Shown piece by piece: positions 47,663 through 58,679 of a stretch of 64,000 nucleotides of DNA. Origin of the DNA: Xanthostigma xanthostigma (Eukaryota > Arthropoda > Insecta > Raphidioptera > Raphidiidae); assembly GCA_963575645.1 (NCBI GenBank), contig OY754468.1, forward strand, positions 5,146,001-5,210,000. Reading direction: 5' to 3'. The notes beneath the pieces are model-generated. The model did no database searches, was not told where the DNA came from, and saw only the letters and a list, made by a program, of their open reading frames with translations. Numbering within the stretch: the first letter of the stretch is position 1; each line of letters starts with the position of its first letter. A program made the translations under genes and the position numbers.

Positions 47663-48057
47663 ACCGAGCGGCGCAGCGGAGTGGTGAGAGCACTAGATAC
47701 GCATTCGGGAGGTACCGGGTTCAAATCCCGGCGAAGGTAGATGTGACTGGGACTTTTTCCTGCTGCCTCTCGCCGAGAAACGGTAATTCCTGTACCAGCC
47801 ATCTTGTTGAGATTTTTTATGGTTTCCTTCAATAATTCCAGATAAAAATCGAGATGGTTCCTATGCTCAAATTTGTCTACCTTATCCTAATGTCCTAAAA
47901 TTCCATCCATCCTAAAAATAGTCCATTGCTATTAATTAAGTGAAAATGTAGAAAATAACGAGAAGTGTGATGGATGGAAAATAGTAATGGTGCGAATGGC
48001 GTCTGTTATGCCATAAAATCGAGGAACGGACATTAAACGCATTATTATTATTACATT
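47663..48057 (+). mobile_element. tRNA-derived SINE, third copy
   Basis: Same family as 3161-3542: GCGCAGCGGAGTGGTGAGAGC A-box region, GGTTCAAATCCCGGC B box, and the GGACATTAAACGCATTATT tail. It is bounded by an independent target duplication, TATAGAACAG (47653-47662 and 48058-48067). Confidence 0.85.
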
Positions 48058-48067
48058 TATAGAACAG

Positions 48068-48608
48068 TAAAATTAACTCTAAGCCGGGGGATCAAAAAAA
48101 AATAAATCAAGGGTTTGAGTATCACAAATTGATTATTACTCTTTGCTCCAAATGTGGTGAAAAGTTTCCACAGAAAGACTGTCTGGTTTCGGAGAAGGAA
48201 AGGTATCAGATCTGTATGTTTTCACAGTTTTTCTCAAATATCTCGGGAATCTTCCACTACATTATTAGATATTGAGCGTCTATAATCTACAATCTAATCT
48301 ACATTACATTACATTTGATGGGAAATTTAACGTACTTTAATTTTGTATAGGGTAATGTACGCTCTACATTGGATAGTTTCCGAGATATTTGCGAATTTGC
48401 GAAAAACTAACGAAACGTATGATCTGACACCTTCCCTCCTTCTCTCATAAACCTGGCAGGTTTGCTGCGGAGACTTTTTAGAGTAAAAGGTAATAACCAA
48501 CTTGTGACACTCAAACATTTTTTTACCCAAGTTTTAATTAACTCTTTTTTTAATTAACTTTCTCGTGTGTCTGTCCGGGTGGCCAGATATATATAATTCA
48601 TTTATACT
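48068..48608. other. Unassigned
   Basis: AT-rich with a weak inverted relation between GTTTCCACAGAAAGACTG (48165-48185) and TGCTGCGGAGACTTTTTAGA (48461-48482), and ATATCTCGGGAATC near the left side mirrored by CCGAGATATTTGCG. Possibly a worn foldback element. Confidence 0.35.
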
Positions 48609-48671
48609 TGTTTACCATTTTGTTATTGTAAATAAATAGTTTCCACCACGAATTAGAACAGTTTTGTTACA
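48609..48671 (+). mobile_element. LTR 3'-end fragment
   Basis: 63 bp matching the LTR family's end (GTAAATAAATAGTTTCCACC ... CAGTTTTGTTACA). Fossil fragment only. Confidence 0.6.
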
Positions 48672-49535
48672 ATATATATGTGTACAACATACGTGAAGTC
48701 ACGAGCTTAGACTAGTAATAATTAGAATGAAATATTATCGTTTGTTTTTAATTATACCATATATGTGCATCGATAACGATATAGGTTTCGGTTGTTTTTT
48801 TCGTAAATGTACAACAAAAAGCCCATCATTGTTGTTCTTCTGTCTTCATTAAACACACAAAATATCATTGATGCAACTGCATTTCCAAACGAACAAGCGT
48901 CTACTTTTTGTCAGTAAATCTCCACGCTGGGACCGGGAGAAGAAGTTGGAGAGAAGAATCTCTTATTATAAGAGCTAAGAGGCACTTTATAATGATGTCC
49001 AAAGTTGTTACGTATACCAGAATCACAACATTCCTTTTCGTTAAATGGGGGATCAGTGCAGTAGCGCAGTGGCGTCGCGTCGTCGTTATAAACTAGTGGT
49101 TGATCAGCGACGATTTTAGCATTAACGATACGTAACCTGTACTACCAACTGTTAAATACTTAAATAGTTAACCAAAGAGCAGTGCCATTCGATAGCATTT
49201 TTTTTTTTTTTTTGGAGATGTTGATTTATAACAACTATCATTTCCGGCTTCACCCGAGTGAAAATCAGATTGAATTTGCTATACTGAACAGTTTTGAATG
49301 GGGTATGCACTAATGCACTATGCATACCAAAATAGTGTAAAATGTAAGTAGGCTTAAGGAAAATAATTAGATATATTTTAATAAATAAAATATTCGAATA
49401 ATTTTTCAGACAAACTAAAAAAACATTAACCAATTAACGTTTTAATTCGGTTCACAATTAAAGCTAAAAAATATAAAAAATGCATAGAAATAGAAAGTAT
49501 TGAAATCTTTGATTAACGTTTGAATAAAACTCTTC
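48672..49535. other. Unassigned
   Basis: No gene seen. The short frame at 49152-49433 has no recognisable family features. Confidence 0.45.
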
Positions 49536-49901
49536 AAATAAATAAAATTGTCGACCAATTTTTTTCAGACCATATATTGACAAAAAATTAATATAAAAAT
49601 ATAAATCAATATAACAAAAGATGACGATTCGATCCGGATTTGGATCTTCTTCAGAAATATCTAAAAAATATAAAAATTAATTAGTATTAGTTATTTATTA
49701 TCTATTAGAATGCACGAATGATTGATAGTTTGAATGAATAAAAAAATTAATGAAAAATTAATGATTATATTTTTTAGATATTTCTGAAGAAGATCCAAAT
49801 CCGGATCGAAACGTCATCTTTTGTTGTATTGATTTATATTTTTATTTTAATTTTTTGTCAATATATGGTCTGCAAAAATTGGTCGACAATTTTATTTATT
49901 T
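49536..49901. mobile_element. Foldback element with GTCGACCAATT ends
   Basis: Arms of about 135 bp (AAATAAATAAAATTGTCGAC ... GTCGACAATTTTATTTATTT) around a 95-bp centre. Each arm carries a CTGAAGAAGATCCAAAT hairpin motif. A one-armed relative lies at 38260-38390, and a short one at 50129-50226. Confidence 0.8.
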
Positions 49902-50128
49902 AGAAAGTTTTGAAATGGGAATTAAAAATTTCGAAAAGATAATTTAATTTAGTCATTTTTAATTCCCATTTCTATACTTTCTAATATACAGTGTGTATAC
50001 AGGAAACCGTACATAGGGAAAAGTAGACAGTACAAATTAGTTAAGATCAGATATTGCTTTGCCCTCTATTCAGGGGTCGTTACCATGGTTACCACGGTGT
50101 ACCTATACAGTAACAAATGTATATTCTA

Positions 50129-50226
50129 TAAATAAAATTATCGACCAATTTTTAAGACAATATATTAACAAAATATATAATTTTGTTAATATATTGTCTG
50201 AAAAATGGGTCGATAATTTTATTTAT
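50129..50226. repeat. Short foldback of the same family
   Basis: ATAAATAAAATTATCGACC and GGTCGATAATTTTATTTAT close a near-perfect 98-bp hairpin, an internally deleted form of 49536-49901. Confidence 0.85.
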
Positions 50227-50745
50227 TCAACACGCGTGAGTAATATATAATTTCGGGGCCCTGATAAATTCGGGAGAAATAATAAATTACTTAATGTTGA
50301 CGCGTAGAGTGCTAGTAATGAGCCGTACTGTACGATAATAAATTTTCTGGACCAATAGGAACGCAGTAGCGAGCGGAAGCGTACAATAATGAATAATAAC
50401 TGCATAGTTTCTGGACCAATAGGAACGCGGTAGCGATTTGTATATATTATGAAAACAGCATCGCAATTCAGCGAAAGCCAGGGCAATCTTGTGTGCATCG
50501 AGGGCGGTGGGTACGGTACGTCAATCAATGAAGTGATTTATTATTTTTCCCTCTTTTATCTGGGCCTCGATTACATATTACTCGTGCTAGTTGAATAAAG
50601 TATTATGTGCGACTATTGATCGAAGGTGAATATTCCACTCGCGTGTTACCGCACTCGCTAAGCTCGTGCGGCCACGCTTATGGAATCTTCTCCTTCTCTC
50701 ACTAGTCGCACAATATACTATTATTGAAGAGTTCTAATCAGACGT
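50222..50745. mobile_element. Repeat with inner inverted ends (copy B)
   Basis: Reverse-orientation copy of 40618-41075, sharing ACACGCGTGAGTAATATATA, TTCTGGACCAATAGGAACGC (here partly duplicated) and CTCACTAGTCGCACAATATA. Confidence 0.65.
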
Positions 50746-51890
50746 TCATTAAAGATTTGGACAAATGTACATTGCTGTTAATTTGACAGTTTAGTCAATG
50801 ATAAGACAAAGTGAGACAAGCTTAATTCAAAATTAAGGTTTATGTATTTGAACATTTGCTTTATTTTTTATTTTAACTGTTTGTTTTTTTTTAATTATTA
50901 ATAAAAAATATTGTTATTAAATAATGGTTAGTTACTATGGTACCCATTCTCATATGTGGCCAAAGTAATCGTCGATCCTAACTAATTTTCACAATGGAGT
51001 TTTCCCTATGTAATATGTTATTTATTTCGTGTGTTACTGTCGGTTCGTTCGTTATGTTACCGATAGATGAAGACGCGATTGAATCGTGAACTAATTAATT
51101 CTACAAACAGAAACATTTGTTTCGTTGACGAACGATTAATAGTTCGTTGAATTAACGCTCACCACTTTTATAAACAGAATAGCAAACAGACTGATTTTTA
51201 AGTTGATTTTTTTAACAGCTCATAGAAATCAAATAGAAGAACAAATATTTCAAATAACTTTTTTATCAAAACTCAAAAATGAAACAGAAACAGGCTTTCA
51301 AAGTTTTATTAAATTTCACCAAATTTGGAGATCGGTCCTGGCGTTATGTTATGTCACTATGGAAATATTTTAGGTATGTCATTATCAAGTATTCACAGAA
51401 ATTGATCAAAGTTGTCTCCGTTTTGTTAGACATAAAGATGCGTGCGCCGTAGCCATGCTTCTGTACATGCTTGTAGTAGCGATAAGAGAGCCTTTCCACG
51501 AATTATTTACGATCTATTTCCGATTCGTGATATCATTTCTTCGCGTGCTTTTGAATTAATTAAATAAAATTTTAAAAATGTAATTTAACTTTGAACGGTT
51601 GTTTCTCTCTTATTTTTGAGTTTTGATAAAAAGGTTACTTAAAATATTTGTTCGTCTATTTGATTTCTACACGCTGTTAAAAAGAAGAATCAACTTAAAA
51701 ATCATTCTGTGTATCCATTTAGGTACTATATCTACCAAACATTGTCTATTTACACAAAAAGCGTCTTTTTTCGAAGTAATTCCCTTGTTATTACAACAAT
51801 ATATTAACATGGAGTCAAAAGTTCTATGTCTTTATCTTTACCAGAGCCAACGATAAAAGTTGATTTTTTCAACATTTTTTAAATATATTT
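50746..51890. other. Unassigned
   Basis: No gene seen. It shares TACCCATTCTCATATGTGGC and flank with 41370, then contains palindromic words near 51170-51320 and 51590-51690 (GTTGATTTTTTTAACAGC / GCTGTTAAAAAGAAGAATCA) that indicate a worn inverted-repeat element. Confidence 0.45.
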
Positions 51891-52101
51891 TTTGACGTGA
51901 TAACGCCTTATAAATTGATGAAACACCGGCTGCATGCACGAAAAAGTGTCACGTTCCGCCTGAGCCTGAGCGTGCAGGCAAGAGCGCGGTATAAGCGATA
52001 GCGAGGCACGATCGGCCCAAGCGTCGGCTTGTACGCATTTCTCTCTCTTCTCGCGTGACGTCAGAGAGTTCATCAATGTTTCTTTATGACGTTATCACGT
52101 A
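51891..52101. mobile_element. MITE with GTGATAACG ends
   Basis: GACGTGATAACGCCTTATAA at the left and GACGTTATCACGTAAAAC at the right are inverted. The word GAAACACCGGCTGCATGCAC is shared with the copy at 62891-63055. Confidence 0.65.
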
Positions 52102-53213
52102 AAACTATCGTCCGTAAACCGACTTTACAGACAACCAATTTTTTTTTTCAAGGTTCGGTACAATTATCGCGGGTGCGATAGATATAATTCTGCAAAATGT
52201 ATTTCGTTTGCGACCCGGCGTCTGAACTAACAGCTTTGAGCAAATTCTACCAGATTTGCTTCTAAACTAATAGCTTTGAATATAGTTTACGAGATGTCGC
52301 TACATGTTACTAAAAACAGTTTATTTTCACAAAACACCGTAATTTTGTACAAAATATTAAATAAAAACTAACTAACAAAGCAAGACACATTTACAAAATG
52401 TAATTAAAATCGATTCAGTGGTTTCGGAGATTAGCGCGGCCAAAATTGTCACGCGAGAATTTTATATATATATTAGCAGCCCGGTCCGGCTTCGCCCGGC
52501 TTTGTGGTTTACCTATTAAACATTGACATTATTATGAGGTATCGGACTTTTTTTATAGAATTATAGCGGACTCGGTAAAACAATGATACACAGAAAACTA
52601 AACACATGCGTTGTTTTTACGTCGTATTATTTGTCTATGAAACACATGTGACGTGGAATTAATTATGTATAGCTATTGAACTAATAGCTTTGAGCAAATT
52701 TCTAACAGATATCCTATTTGATACTAAATCAGGAACTCATTAATCAGGAAACCTAGCTTCCTATGCCTGCTGTGTTTCGAAATGGACAACAGACAACCAA
52801 TTTTTTTTTTCGGACAAATTGCTTGTATAATGTACCTATGCCGAACCACCACTGACAAGAACGTGAAAAGATTACTAAATAGATGTTATGCTCGTTTTAA
52901 TAGTTTGTTACTTAAAATTGTTAGCGTCTTTTAATGTATTCTGCTGAGATTTTCTTACAAGAAAAAATTATTTCGCTATGTAAAGAAATATTGTAACTTA
53001 TCTATACTAAGATTATAAAGAGAAAAGATTTGTAACTATTTTTGTTTATAATGAATAAACTCAAAAATAACTGGATCGATTTAATTTTTTTTTCACTAAT
53101 AGAATGCTACATTATCACTGAGTACCATAGGTTATATTGTTAATCGAGTTAAATTAGGGATATCTACGAAAATTCCAATAATGTAACCCGAGGTGTAAAA
53201 TATATCTATATAT
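52102..53213. other. Unassigned, with a possible Helitron end
   Basis: No gene seen. AGCCCGGTCCGGCTTCGCCCGG near 52487 is a hairpin like Helitron 3' ends. GACAACCAATTTTTTTTTTC recurs at about 52133 and 52792, marking dispersed repeat. Confidence 0.4.
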
Positions 53214-53926
53214 TCTATACTAATATATAAAGCTGAAGAGTTTGCTTGTTTGTTTGAACGCGCTTACTCAGAAACTATTAGTTCGAATTGAAAAAAAATT
53301 GTTTGATAGCCTATTTATTGAGGAAGGCTATAGACTATATCACGCTACGACCAATTGGAGCATCAATGAAAAATGTTGCAAGATGTATCTCAAAATTTGT
53401 CCGTCCAACAAATATTATCAGGTGAAATGCCGTAACTAAATATTGCAATATTAGGGCCTCACGTTCACAAGCCCGGCTAGCTCAGTCGGTAGAGCATAAG
53501 ACTCGTAATGCCAGGGTCGTGGGTTCAAGCCCCACGTCGGCGAATATATTTTTATTTTTTTTTATTTTCTACGTTGCTTTCTTCTAAGACTTACATTTCA
53601 ATTTTTTTAAATTTTATTACGACTAATTAAAATTAAATAAATCTAATGAATAGCTCATTTGAAAACTTTTACAACTATAGGAATCTATATAAAAATAATT
53701 TTCCTACAGTGTTTTCAATTATATATTTATTATATTTTATTAATTACAGTAATTATTGTTTTAAAAGAAATTTATTAGGTAGGTACTTAAAAAAAATATA
53801 AATACTTAACGACAAAAAATTTTGAAATTATGAAATTTAGACACAACATTCATCTCGGTAAACTAAGATGAACGTCCGTACTCATTCGTTCTTTTGCACC
53901 CGGGTGAAGCCGGGACGAACCGCTAG
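53214..53926 (+). mobile_element. Helitron-like element with tRNA module
   Basis: Starts TCTATACTAATATATAAAGC, ends in a hairpin (CACCCGGGTGAAGCCGGGAC) and CTAG at 53923-53926. These are the TC...hairpin...CTRR hallmarks of Helitrons. A tRNA-like stretch sits in the middle (53471-53542). No Rep/helicase, so non-autonomous. Confidence 0.85.
53471..53542 (+). pseudogene. tRNA-Lys-like sequence inside Helitron
   Basis: GCCCGGCTAGCTCAGTCGGT and GTGGGTTCAAGCCCCAC fit the D and T arms of insect tRNA-Lys. The anticodon loop reads CTCGTAA, not CTCTTAA, and the acceptor stem's first two pairs do not form, so it should not be a working tRNA gene. It has intact-looking A and B boxes. Confidence 0.8.
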
Positions 53927-54181
53927 TTGTAGATATAAATAGAGGAAAGAAAATAAATTAATTTAATTTCTTTCTAATTAAATTGATTAAGTAATCGTTA
54001 ATTGGTGTTTTGTACCTTCAATTATTGACATAAAGAATTATTACAATATGTGTTTATAGTGTGTCCTAGACGACGCGTTGATTAACGTGGTGGTCAGTGT
54101 TGCGCGTGGACATATAGTCCAAGCCTCAGATAAATAAATGAAGGAGCTGTAGCTTTGCTCACATGTTTTGCAACTCGCAAC

Positions 54182-54955
54182 TAGAGAATACAATCCCGAG
54201 CATGTTTTTCAATCCCGGGATTACGGGATTATAGATTCGTAATCCCGGGATCCCGGGGCTATTCCGGGATTAGACTATGTGGTTTCTAATTGAGCTGAAA
54301 TGAAAAAAAAAACTTGAGTAATTACTTAAAAAATGTTTTTAATATCGTTGCACAACACAAATCACAATATAGTAAGAAAAGAAAATAGACAAAACCAAAA
54401 AAAAACTTTACTTTTGCAAGAAATCAAAAAGACAACACAAAAAAACTATTTAGTATTTCGAAAATACAATCGCAGAAATATCAAAGCAGCCAATGTTTGA
54501 CTTACAAGCCTGCTTTGTAGTTTATTGCCAACATAAGCAGCAGCAGCTGAAAACGCTCGCTCAGGTTCTACCCTGGTTTGAGGAATAGACAATAGAACTT
54601 ATATGCTGTTTCTAAGTGATATCCACGAACTCCTCCATTTTCGAACAGGCTTATTTCACGTCTAATACTATTTGTCAACCCCGATTCATTTTGTACGTAC
54701 TTCAGGATCTGGAGATTTCATACTCTTACGTATCGTACCGCGTATTTAAGGATTGTTTTTGTCGTTATGTAATAAATAATATTAATATAATCTAGGCAAG
54801 GTAATTGTAAAGGCACAACGGATTACGGAATGCAAGCTAGATCTGTTTGTGGCAATCCCGAAAATCCCGGGATTTGCCAAGTACGATCCCGGGATTTTCG
54901 GGACCAGAAAACGGCCGGGATCCCGAGATTCGGGATCCCGGGATTGTATTCTCTA
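54182..54955 (-). mobile_element. hAT element remnant (774 bp)
   Basis: Inverted ends TAGAGAATACAATCCCG and CGGGATTGTATTCTCTA, with an exact 8-bp target duplication CTCGCAAC (54174-54181, 54956-54963). Both subterminal zones are rich in the palindrome ATCCCGGGAT, likely transposase-binding sites. It keeps the 3' end of a transposase gene on the minus strand. Confidence 0.92.
54446..54583 (-). pseudogene. hAT transposase C-terminal (dimerisation) fragment
   Basis: The minus strand reads RVEPERAFSAAAAYVGNKLQ then SRLVSQTLAALIFLRLYF and a stop. This is the hAT C-terminal dimerisation motif (ERxFSxAxxxxxxxRxxLxxxxxxxLxFLxxN). The rest of the transposase is gone. Confidence 0.85.
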
Positions 54956-54963
54956 CTCGCAAC

Positions 54964-55350
54964 TGATCACATTCTAAGCGAACTCGGTGAAAACAAATCT
55001 ATATCAATTTTGTGAAACTGCAACTGAGCGTAATTTATAAAGTATAGATTAATAGAATCGACACATTCAAGTCAGTTGTTGTTGATGTTATCAATGATAT
55101 AAATAAAATAAAATTTGAAATGGGCAGTCAGTTTGCACCTGACACTTTATTATTTTCCTCTTTCTCAGAGCCGGCATTTGCTTTGGTAACTTTGAAAATT
55201 TGTCTATCTACAGCAGCCAAATTACTATGGAGACAACATAAGCATTATTTTAATTTATTATTTTTTCAAAAGTGACAAAATCTTTTTTTATGAGCCAAAA
55301 TAATTGACGTTTTTATATACTTCAAAACTGCACAATAATATGTCAGATAT
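54964..55350. other. Unassigned
   Basis: No gene or repeat recognised. Confidence 0.45.
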
Positions 55351-55918
55351 TGTTACACGCTCCCCGTTGAGACAACAATCGGCTTGTCATTCTAACAATG
55401 GCACACAGATTATTGTGGGATAACAATCGGCTTGTTGTTATAACAATAATACACACATTATTATCGGGCAACACTCGACTTGCTATTCTAACAAGGACAC
55501 ACGGATTGTTGTGGGACAACAATCGGCTTGATTGTTTAAACAATAACAATATGCGTAGGTAAAAAAGGCTTTGTGGCCAAATTCCAATTAATGCAAGAAA
55601 AATAAATAACTATCCAGCGCATATATTATATACCGCGGCGATAGCTCAGTGGACGTACAGTCATACATTGTTCTTCATCGAGTTAACAATCGACAAACTG
55701 TATATAGTTAATAAATAAGTGTGCTAAATAAACTTTGGTGTGTTCTTGTATTGTAAATATTTCGTGTACATAAATAGTGACTATGTATTCTTCTATTTTA
55801 TTAGTAAGAATTTGTTATTTCGTTTTTGTTCGTTAGAGAGAAGTGCTTTTAGTTTGTTGATTTGTTTTGTTAAAGTTTTACTATTGTTAATAACTATATT
55901 TTCCACCACGAATTAGAA
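55351..55918 (+). mobile_element. Solo LTR fossil
   Basis: Opens TGTTACACGCTCCCCGTTGA and runs through ACAACAATCGGCTTG motifs, TATACCGCGGCGATAGCTC and the A/T-rich 3' part to CCACGAATTAGAA. The final bases differ from relatives. Confidence 0.7.
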
Positions 55919-56719
55919 TTTCAATATTTTTGAAGTTGGAATGATCCCGTCGTCCAATTTTGATAGAATAATATTGAACAATGATGATGTATAAAAAAAT
56001 TTCACCGCGCCAAGGACGAGTATTTTGGTCAGTTTAAGTAATAACTCTAATAAGTAATTTCCGATCATTTTGTATATCATAGTCGAGAAGCTTGTTCCAT
56101 TGCTTACTTTACTTAATTGCCCCGCTCCTATGAGATAGCTATAGGTACGTACGGTATAGGAAATCTTTTGTTTCACTCAGACTCGCACACATACATCGGA
56201 CAGTGTTGGCGCCATGGAATATACTTAATATTTCGCTCCTTTTCAATTTTATAAATGAAATGCTCCAATGTTCAGTGACGTACTACGAGTAACATAGAAA
56301 CTAAAATGGGTATTCCGTCAATTCATCTCACGACAACCCATTTCCGTCAATCGTCACGTGACAACTCGTCCCTACGACAATTTCTCGCGAGACAATTCAT
56401 CGTAAAACATTCTGTTTTCATGATTATCTAATTTTTTAAATTTACATGTAAATGGCCTTTACTAACGGCTACTAATAAAAAATTTTTATTTTGCACATAC
56501 CGCTAACCTAGCGGAATTCTAGTCGCGCCTGTCTGGTTGTTCGTTTGATTCTTCTAACTATACAAGACTGGGTGGAATAAGTGCTGCCGTTCCGAATTCA
56601 AATCGGATTCAATTTTTGTTTTGCAGGAGACCGTACTGATTATGAAAACTTATGTTACTAGGCGGTAATCTGGTCTGATATCGTTTAAAACAATTTTTTT
56701 TTGACAATAATAATAGATT
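55919..56719. other. Unassigned
   Basis: A minus-strand frame at 55913-56176 begins in LTR sequence and has no motif I recognise. ACGACAA/GAGACAATTCAT words repeat at 56325-56405. No supported gene. Confidence 0.4.
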
Positions 56720-57659
56720 AAGCTCCCATGACAGAAAAAGTTACCCTAAAAAACACCTCAAAATTATAAAATGGCTGAAAAATATATCAGAAACATGTTA
56801 CGCCCGCCAGACTAGTAAAAATTTGTTAATTGTTATTTTTTATGAATTTTTGAATTTAAAAAAAACATGATTTTACTTTCCAAAACACCTGCTTGAAATT
56901 TATACAATTTGTAGTAAATAATGTACCATTTTTGAAAAAAAACATGTACCATTTTTGAAAAAAATTGCCTGGCTGACAATTTTTGTTAATACTTCATTTG
57001 TTATAAATTATTTTTTTTTATGAAAATGCATTTCATAACACCTCCTTGAATTTTTTTTTAAATAAAGTTTAAGATCTCTTCTATCTAATACAACTTTGGC
57101 TGACAATTTTTGTTAATAAATAAATAAATTTATTTGTTATAATTTTTTTTTTATGAAGTCTGTCATAGTAAAAACATTTTTTCGCTGACAGACCAATTTT
57201 TATGCATAAAATAGATGTCAAACTTTCTTTCAGAAAAAAATTAAGGTGGTGTTTTGACACGGCCCTTGTAAAAGCTGATTTGTTTATGAAAAACGCTGTC
57301 ACGGCCCTTAAAAATTGAATCTGGCATGGTAAAAAAAAATATTTTGATGAAAAATGTATTAAAGTATATAAAAGGAATCTACCGTATTAATTTAGAATTA
57401 AAAAAAAATGTCTAGTTAGCAACGATTATACCATATTTTTTCATTAAATGCGACCACATTTTTTAATGAAAAAATATGTAAGTAAAATATATAAGTAAAA
57501 TCATGTTTTTTTTTTAAATTCAAAAATTCATAAAAAATAACAATTAACAAATTTTTACTAGTCTGGCGGGCGTAACATGTTTCTGACATGTTTTTCAGCC
57601 TTTTTCACTTTATAATTTTGAGGTGTTCTTTGGGGTAACTTTTTCTGTCATGGGAGCTT
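56720..57659. mobile_element. Long-TIR foldback element (940 bp)
   Basis: Arms of about 160 bp: AAGCTCCCATGACAGAAAAA at the left and TTTTTCTGTCATGGGAGCTT at the right, sharing CGCCCGCCAGACTAGTAAAA / TTTTACTAGTCTGGCGGGCG. The interior is A/T-rich with short local duplications; no transposase. Confidence 0.85.
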
Positions 57660-58191
57660 GCACTATAAGAAAACATTAATTTCAATCAAACACATTTTTT
57701 TAAATATTTTTTGCCTGATTTTCAGCAAGAAATGTTCAAATTTTAAAAATTAAAAAACTCCAATTTCCAGTTTTTTGACGCTATGATAGCATAATAAAAA
57801 AAATTCATAATTTTTTTTCACGATTTTTAATTTTATATACGTACAGTGTGTTCGCAGAAAGTGGTACCAGTGAATAATTCGTGTATTCTTCTAGATACAA
57901 AAAAATGTTTAAATGGTTTTTTATTCAACCCGAGATTTGCCATCGGAAACTGTGAGGTACTTATGTTTTTTTTTTTGAACTTCTAACTCAACGAAAAGCG
58001 TACATGCATTTTTTTTCCAAATAGTAACATATATTTTTGTAAACATATTCGAAACCTTCATTTTTTCTCTATAAATTCATATAAAATTTTCATAAGATTA
58101 CATAAGAATAATATTCAAGAAAAACGTTATCAATTTATTAATAATAATTTACATATTTGCAAAGTACACATGTGAAATTATTGTTGCAAAC
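57660..58191. other. Unassigned
   Basis: AT-rich; no gene or clear repeat seen. Confidence 0.45.
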
Positions 58192-58588
58192 TCCCCGTTG
58201 AGACGACAAAGAAGTTCGTGAGATAATAATCGACTCGTCATTCTAACAAAGAAACACCGATTGTTGTGGGAGACAACAATCGGCTGGATTGTTGTTCCAA
58301 CAATATGCGTAAGTAAAAAAGGCTTTGTTGTCAAATTCCAGACAACAATGAAAGAAACAAACGAAAGAACTATCTAGCGCCTATATAAACCACGGGATAG
58401 CCTAGTGGAGACACAGTCCCTCATCGAGTGAACAATTGACATAAATTAACAGTCAGTAAACAATGCTGAGGTAACTGCTGAAATAAATAGTTTAACATAA
58501 ATAATTTCCTGCAGATAAATAAATAAATGAACTGTGTAAATAATAGGTTACGAAATAAATAGAACTGTATATAGTTAATAAATAACTG
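58192..58588 (+). mobile_element. Solo LTR fossil, 5' two thirds
   Basis: Opens TGTTGCAAACTCCCCG, close to the intron 4 LTRs (ACCACGGGATAGCCTAGTGG), and stops after TATATAGTTAATAAATAACTG, where other repeat sequence begins. Confidence 0.7.
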
Positions 58589-58679
58589 TATATGTATATG
58601 TTTATAATTTAGATCATAATATTATTATATCTAACAGTTACAATATTATGATCTAAATTATAAACATAATACATGTTCA

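Noticed and set aside
53471-53542. Functional tRNA gene
   Set aside because: Acceptor-stem mismatches, altered anticodon and position inside a Helitron-like element repeated at 60866-61447 argue for a pseudogene.
55913-56176. 87-codon minus-strand frame as a gene
   Set aside because: It overlaps the end of an LTR fossil, has no recognisable domain, and composition is that of random AT-rich sequence.
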